Positions 32,963-35,880 of a stretch of DNA of 35,880 nt are shown here, piece by piece (positions within the stretch are counted from its first letter, which is position 1; every line of letters starts with the position of its first letter). The stretch comes from Rhodococcus phenolicus (GTDB lineage Bacteria; Actinomycetota; Actinomycetes; Mycobacteriales; Mycobacteriaceae). The stretch is taken from positions 1 to 35,880 of the forward strand of contig NZ_LRRH01000147.1 in assembly GCF_001646785.1 (NCBI RefSeq), read 5' to 3'. Both the position numbers and the translations under genes were made by a program. The notes beneath the pieces were generated by a model. It had not been told where the DNA came from, made no database searches, and was given only the letters and a program-made list of their open reading frames with translations.

Positions 32963-33847
32963 TCAGAGCTGTCCTCGGAGCAGGAACTCGAGTGCGACGC
33001 GCTCGAACGCTTCCTTGGCTTCAATCATCACCCAGTGGCCGCAGTTCGGGAAAATATGAAGCTCGGCGTTGGGTGCCAATCGAAGCGGAACCAGCGGCAT
33101 GTCGGGCGGGCACTGCCGGTCATCGAGCCCCCAGGTGAACAGTGTCGGGCACTGAACCTTCCGCATCATCGACCAATACGGCGGTGCGCCGGAGGTCTCG
33201 AGCGCTCGCTGTTGCACGGCAGCTGCTTCGGATCCGTACATCGCGGCAAGTGTCTTATGGGAGGCAGGGTCTTTCGCGGTCTCCCACCGCTCTTCGATGC
33301 GCTCTTCCGTGACGACGGCAGGGTCGTAGACCATGCAGTTGAGCCAACGCACCAGCTTCTCCCGACTGGGTTCGTCGGCGAAGTCCCGAAGCAGTCGAGT
33401 ACCTTCACTGGGCTGCTGGCTGAAAATGTTCGGACCGACACCCCCGATCGTGATGAGCTTCGAGACTCGGTCGGGGTGCCGCATCGCGACATGGACGCCG
33501 ACGACGCCGCCCATCGAATTGCCGATGATCGCAGCAGATTCGATACCGACGGCATCCATGAACCGTGTCACTGCGGCGGCGGCTGTGGCGATTGGGTGGC
33601 CATCCACCGGGTCACTGATGCCGAATCCCGGAAACTCCAGCACGTAGCAGTGGAACTGCTGCGCCAGCGTCGCGAGGTTTCCACGGTAATTGCGCCATCC
33701 GCTGACTCCGATCCCTGAGCCGTGCAGCAGCAGCAGAGGCGGACCGTCACCAGCCTCGTGATACCGCAGCATCCCTTCGCTGGTGACGACTTCCCTCTTG
33801 CTCTCCTCGTAGGAAATTTCTGCCTGGGATTCGATCGTCATGGACAT
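32963..33847 (-). CDS. Alpha/beta-hydrolase, meta-cleavage-product hydrolase type (HsaD/BphD-like)
   Basis: From ATG 33847 (GGAGGAG upstream) the protein is 294 residues. Motifs: oxyanion segment 'LHGSGIGVSGWRNY' (41-54), nucleophile Ser111 in GNSMGG (109-114), Asp in 'WGLDDRQCP' (242-243) and His271 in 'NCGHWVMIE'. The GNSMGG box and the C-terminal 'CGHW' are characteristic of C-C hydrolases that cleave ring-opened catechol or steroid intermediates (BphD, HsaD, MhpC), although some relatives are plain esterases. It is divergent from a MarR regulator. No ring-cleaving extradiol dioxygenase of the usual two-domain kind is in the window, so its substrate may come from elsewhere. Confidence 0.9.
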   Translation of the reverse strand: MSMTIESQAEISYEESKREVVTSEGMLRYHEAGDGPPLLLLHGSGIGVSGWRNYRGNLATLAQQFHCYVLEFPGFGISDPVDGHPIATAAAAVTRFMDAVGIESAAIIGNSMGGVVGVHVAMRHPDRVSKLITIGGVGPNIFSQQPSEGTRLLRDFADEPSREKLVRWLNCMVYDPAVVTEERIEERWETAKDPASHKTLAAMYGSEAAAVQQRALETSGAPPYWSMMRKVQCPTLFTWGLDDRQCPPDMPLVPLRLAPNAELHIFPNCGHWVMIEAKEAFERVALEFLLRGQL

Positions 33848-33948
33848 ATAGCTCCTCCACTCTGTAATCAACGGGTGAGTCGTCATGGCACACCCAAGCT
33901 TCGTGGCGCGGGCAACCTCTGGCTTGTCCTCCGTCGAGCGACAAAGCG

Positions 33949-33982
33949 AGAGTAGCAAGTATCTGCTAACTATCAAGTATCT
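33949..33982 (-). promoter_or_regulatory. Promoter of the hydrolase with CAAGTATCT direct repeats
   Basis: On the minus strand TTGATA (33976-33971), 16 bp, TACTCT (33954-33949). Two exact direct repeats CAAGTATCT lie at 33956-33964 and 33974-33982, 18 bp apart, that is, under two helical turns, overlapping the -35 and spacer. The patch is clearly AT-rich in a GC-rich window. It is a likely binding site for the divergent MarR protein. Confidence 0.6.
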
Positions 33983-34129
33983 TATTTATGAGCCTACATG
34001 GATACTGCCGCACTTGTGATGCCGCATGTCCAGGTGTTCACGCTCTCGGGGAGTTCATGCGCCGAGCCAAGGTTCATCGGACCGGGACCCTCGAGGGCGG
34101 CGACCGGCACAGGCCCGTCGGCAGGCGAA

Positions 34130-34174
34130 TTGGCGCATGCCAACATGAAGCAATATTCTGATACAACAAAGTAT
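34130..34174 (+). promoter_or_regulatory. Promoter and possible operator of the MarR gene
   Basis: TTGGCG (34130-34135), 18 bp, TATTCT (34154-34159). Just downstream, ATAC-AACAAA-GTAT (34161-34174) is an inverted repeat across the expected start of transcription, and AAAGTATGT there resembles the CAAGTATCT repeats of the divergent promoter. This suggests autoregulation. The rest of the 33848-34198 interval shows no gene. Confidence 0.5.
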
Positions 34175-34198
34175 GTGTAGACAGAGGAGAAGTGCTCG

Positions 34199-34651
34199 GT
34201 GACGGATGGGGCTGTCAACAACTCGCTGTCCGACGTGCTCGACGACCGACTCGGCACCCACATCCGACGAATCTCACGGCTGATCATCGACGCCAAGGCG
34301 GCGGCCCTGCGTCCACTCGACCTCACCGTGCCGCAGTATGCGACCCTCCTGTCGGTCAGGCACCTCGAGCCAACCTCTGCAGCGCAACTCGCACGAACTG
34401 GGCAAGGCACCCCGCAAGCGACCGCGACGATGCTGTCCACTCTCGAGAGCAAGGGCCTCATCAGCCGGCGACCGTCCCCGATGCACCAGAAGCTTGTAGA
34501 GGTGCGGCTGACCACGCTTGGAACGAAGGTCATCGAGGAGGCCGACGACCTCGCTGCAGGCATCGAGGCCAAGCTGCGGGCCGGCATCGGCGAAGACCTG
34601 TTCGATAGCGTGCTCAGAATCGAACAGATCGCGAAGGATCTACTTCAGTAG
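34199..34651 (+). CDS. MarR-family transcriptional regulator
   Basis: A 150-residue winged-helix protein from GTG 34199 (AGAGGAGA upstream). The MarR DNA-binding domain is seen in 'LTVPQYATLLSVRHLEPTSAAQLARTGQGTPQATATMLSTLESKGLISRR' (about 42-91), followed by the wing 'LVEVRLTTLGTKVI' and C-terminal dimerisation helices. It is divergent from the C-C hydrolase-type gene and probably represses both genes, released by an aromatic or related ligand. No functional link to the main cluster is visible, apart from catabolic flavour. Confidence 0.88.
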   Translation: MTDGAVNNSLSDVLDDRLGTHIRRISRLIIDAKAAALRPLDLTVPQYATLLSVRHLEPTSAAQLARTGQGTPQATATMLSTLESKGLISRRPSPMHQKLVEVRLTTLGTKVIEEADDLAAGIEAKLRAGIGEDLFDSVLRIEQIAKDLLQ

Positions 34652-34735
34652 CTCCTCGTGATACGCCCCTCAATGCACACAGGATGGATATTGCTGCGAT
34701 GCAGTATCACGAAAGCGCGAGGCTAGTCGTCCTGC

Positions 34736-35665
34736 TCACCATCGCCCCCGGCGCGGTCTGCAGGGGTTCGCTATCTGCGTCGACTTCGTCGACTCGACCG
34801 TCAAGTCCTGCGGATCGAGGGTCGTCAGGCGACCTCGGGCGCAGGTGTATCCGGGGACGGTTCGGGGGGTGATGTCGACGGGTCTCTCGATGGGCGTGCC
34901 CTCATGGAACAACGCGCCGGCACGGATTGGCGTCACCAGGTGGGGTGCGTTGACGGCCCGCCACCTCGCTCGGGAGGCCTCGATCAGTTTGTAGGCCATC
35001 GCCATGCCCGCCGCCCTCGAACCGGGGCCTTTGATGCACGTGGTTCGTAAACGCACTGTCGCAAAAGTACTTTCGATGGGGTTCGTGCTTCGCAGGGGCA
35101 CACAACGCTCGGCCGTATACTCGAAGTACGCGAGCAGTACATCGGCGTCGTCGGTGATCGTCGCGACCGCCTTCGGTTACTTCGCGCCGTAGTCCCGTTC
35201 GAACGCCGCGATCGCCAACTGCGCCTTGTTGTGTCCTCGGCGCCTATGGTCTCCTTCATCGCAGCCAATACACCGGGATGATCCGTCTTCGGGAGCGCAC
35301 CAAGCACCACGCTGGCTGGATCGTCGACGAGAACCGTTTGCGCTCACCCGTCTCGGTGTCGGCGCGTCTGTCGTTCACACGAGGCGCCTTAACCGTCACC
35401 GCCCGGCGGCGGTCATGACCTCGCGTTCGGCGTGGTAGCTGTTGCGCACCACCATTTGGTGCCCGTTCTCGTCGATGTCACCGGCGTGCCGGACGACATA
35501 CTCGGCGACCTCCGCTTGCAACGCGGCGGCCAGCATCTGCCCGGCCCCGTCGCGGACGATCTCGTCGAGCAGCGACCGCCCCGAACCCACCCCGGTGCCG
35601 GCCTCGGTGGAGTCGTTGTTGTCCACAACCATGAGCACGGGCGTGCCTTCCCGCGCGCACGCCAA
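34736..35665 (-). pseudogene. Decayed IS256 (Mutator)-family transposase
   Basis: Read on the minus strand. The N-terminal part begins near 35665 with 'VVDNNDSTEAGTGVGSGRSLLDEIVRDGAGQML' and 'NGHQMVVRNSYHAEREVMTAAGR', then 'VTVKAPRVNDRRADTETGERKRFSS' (about 35390-35310). The central catalytic part (roughly 150 residues or more) is deleted, joining to 'ALPKTDHPGVLAAMKETIGAEDT'. A frameshift then leads to 'KAQLAIAAFERDYGAK', followed by an in-frame stop at 35179-35177 where relatives have Tyr, and finally 'PLRSTNPIESTFATVRLRT...AGMAMAYKLIEASRARWRAVNAPHL'. Deletion, frameshift and nonsense codon make it inactive. Confidence 0.88.
34799..34845. repeat. IS256-type element end, copy 2
   Basis: Near-copy of 32901-32945 (GTCAAGTCCTGCGGATCGAG ... 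GTCAGGCGAC). It lies within the tail of the decayed transposase frame, where the terminal repeat region of this element type is expected. I could not find a matching inverted end near 35670-35720. Confidence 0.5.
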
Positions 35666-35754
35666 CGCTGGTCTTGATCAGAATGTGGATTCCTTGGCCG
35701 TTTTGCCGCTGATCCAGCCGGGGTATGCACAGACATATTGGGAGAGGAAGTCAC

Positions 35755-35880
35755 ATGCCCGACTGGCAACTGGTGTTCGAACCGACCGTTCCGCTGCTGG
35801 AGAGCGTGCTTCGAGGTTCGATCGTCTTTCTCGTCCTGCTTTTGCTGATGCGACTGGTGGGCGGTCAAGCCCCTGGTAGT
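35755..35880 (+). CDS. DUF421 (YetF-like) membrane protein, 5' part only
   Basis: ATG 35755 follows GAGAGGAAG. The first 42 residues begin MPDWQLVFEPTVPLLESVLR and continue with a hydrophobic helix (GSIVFLVLLLLMRLVGG). This is the typical start of actinobacterial DUF421/YetF proteins ('PLLE...RG..VFL.LL.LMR.VG'). The gene leaves the window at the right edge, so the rest cannot be judged. It lies about 90 bp beyond the IS256 remnant. Confidence 0.7.
   Translation, partial: MPDWQLVFEPTVPLLESVLRGSIVFLVLLLLMRLVGGQAPGS

Noticed and set aside
1-35880. CRISPR array, tRNA or rRNA genes
   Set aside because: I saw no regularly spaced direct repeats and no tRNA- or rRNA-like sequence anywhere in the window.

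Overview
The window is GC-rich, has dense, tightly packed genes with GTG/TTG starts and AGGAGG-type ribosome binding sites, and encodes many Rieske, acyl-CoA dehydrogenase, Baeyer-Villiger and TetR proteins. This suggests a mycolic-acid actinobacterium of the Rhodococcus/Gordonia kind. The genus cannot be fixed from the sequence alone.

Positions 540-28198 form a large catabolic gene cluster. On the minus strand lie a metabolite:H+ symporter-type MFS transporter, an SDR, an Old Yellow Enzyme reductase and an SRPBCC protein (4712 down to 540). A divergent regulator (5116-6144) joins an excisionase-like HTH and an MbcA/Xre-like middle region to a C-terminal TetR domain. A convergent zinc alcohol dehydrogenase (7298-6228) has its own promoter. 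A ten-gene plus-strand operon follows (7772-19428): Rieske oxygenase, two acyl-CoA dehydrogenases, enoyl-CoA hydratase, acyl-CoA ligase, a HAPMO-like Baeyer-Villiger monooxygenase (BVMO), a KshB-type ferredoxin reductase, SDR, LLM flavoprotein and zinc dehydrogenase. A second plus-strand operon (20262-24409) encodes a cyclase-family hydrolase, a VOC protein, a second BVMO and an uncharacterised protein. Behind a strong hairpin come an epimerase-like SDR, an HSL-type hydrolase and a DHA2-family exporter (24539-28198).

The most striking signal is regulatory. Three promoters (4824-4865 minus; 7581-7621 plus; 20094-20134 plus) share the same architecture: TTGACG, a 17-bp spacer, TACAGT, a 13-bp palindrome TAGCCACTGGCTA in the spacer/-10, and a second palindrome GTGAC-N4-GTCAC just downstream. 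They head the transporter operon and the two large catabolic operons, next to the two-DNA-binding-domain regulator. I infer a three-operon regulon controlled by this protein. The enzymes fit uptake and breakdown of an alicyclic or polycyclic (terpenoid- or steroid-like) ketone: enone reduction, alcohol oxidation, Rieske hydroxylation, Baeyer-Villiger oxygen insertion, lactone/ester hydrolysis, CoA activation and beta-oxidation. The true substrate is unknown.

From about 28.2 kb rightward the sequence is a mosaic. It holds broken pieces of a response regulator and a membrane protein, a hypothetical gene, a TetR/YqeB-like pair, a polytopic membrane protein, a meta-cleavage-product-type hydrolase divergent from a MarR regulator, a decayed IS256-family transposase with a second copy of its end sequence at 32.9 kb, and the start of a DUF421 gene running off the window.
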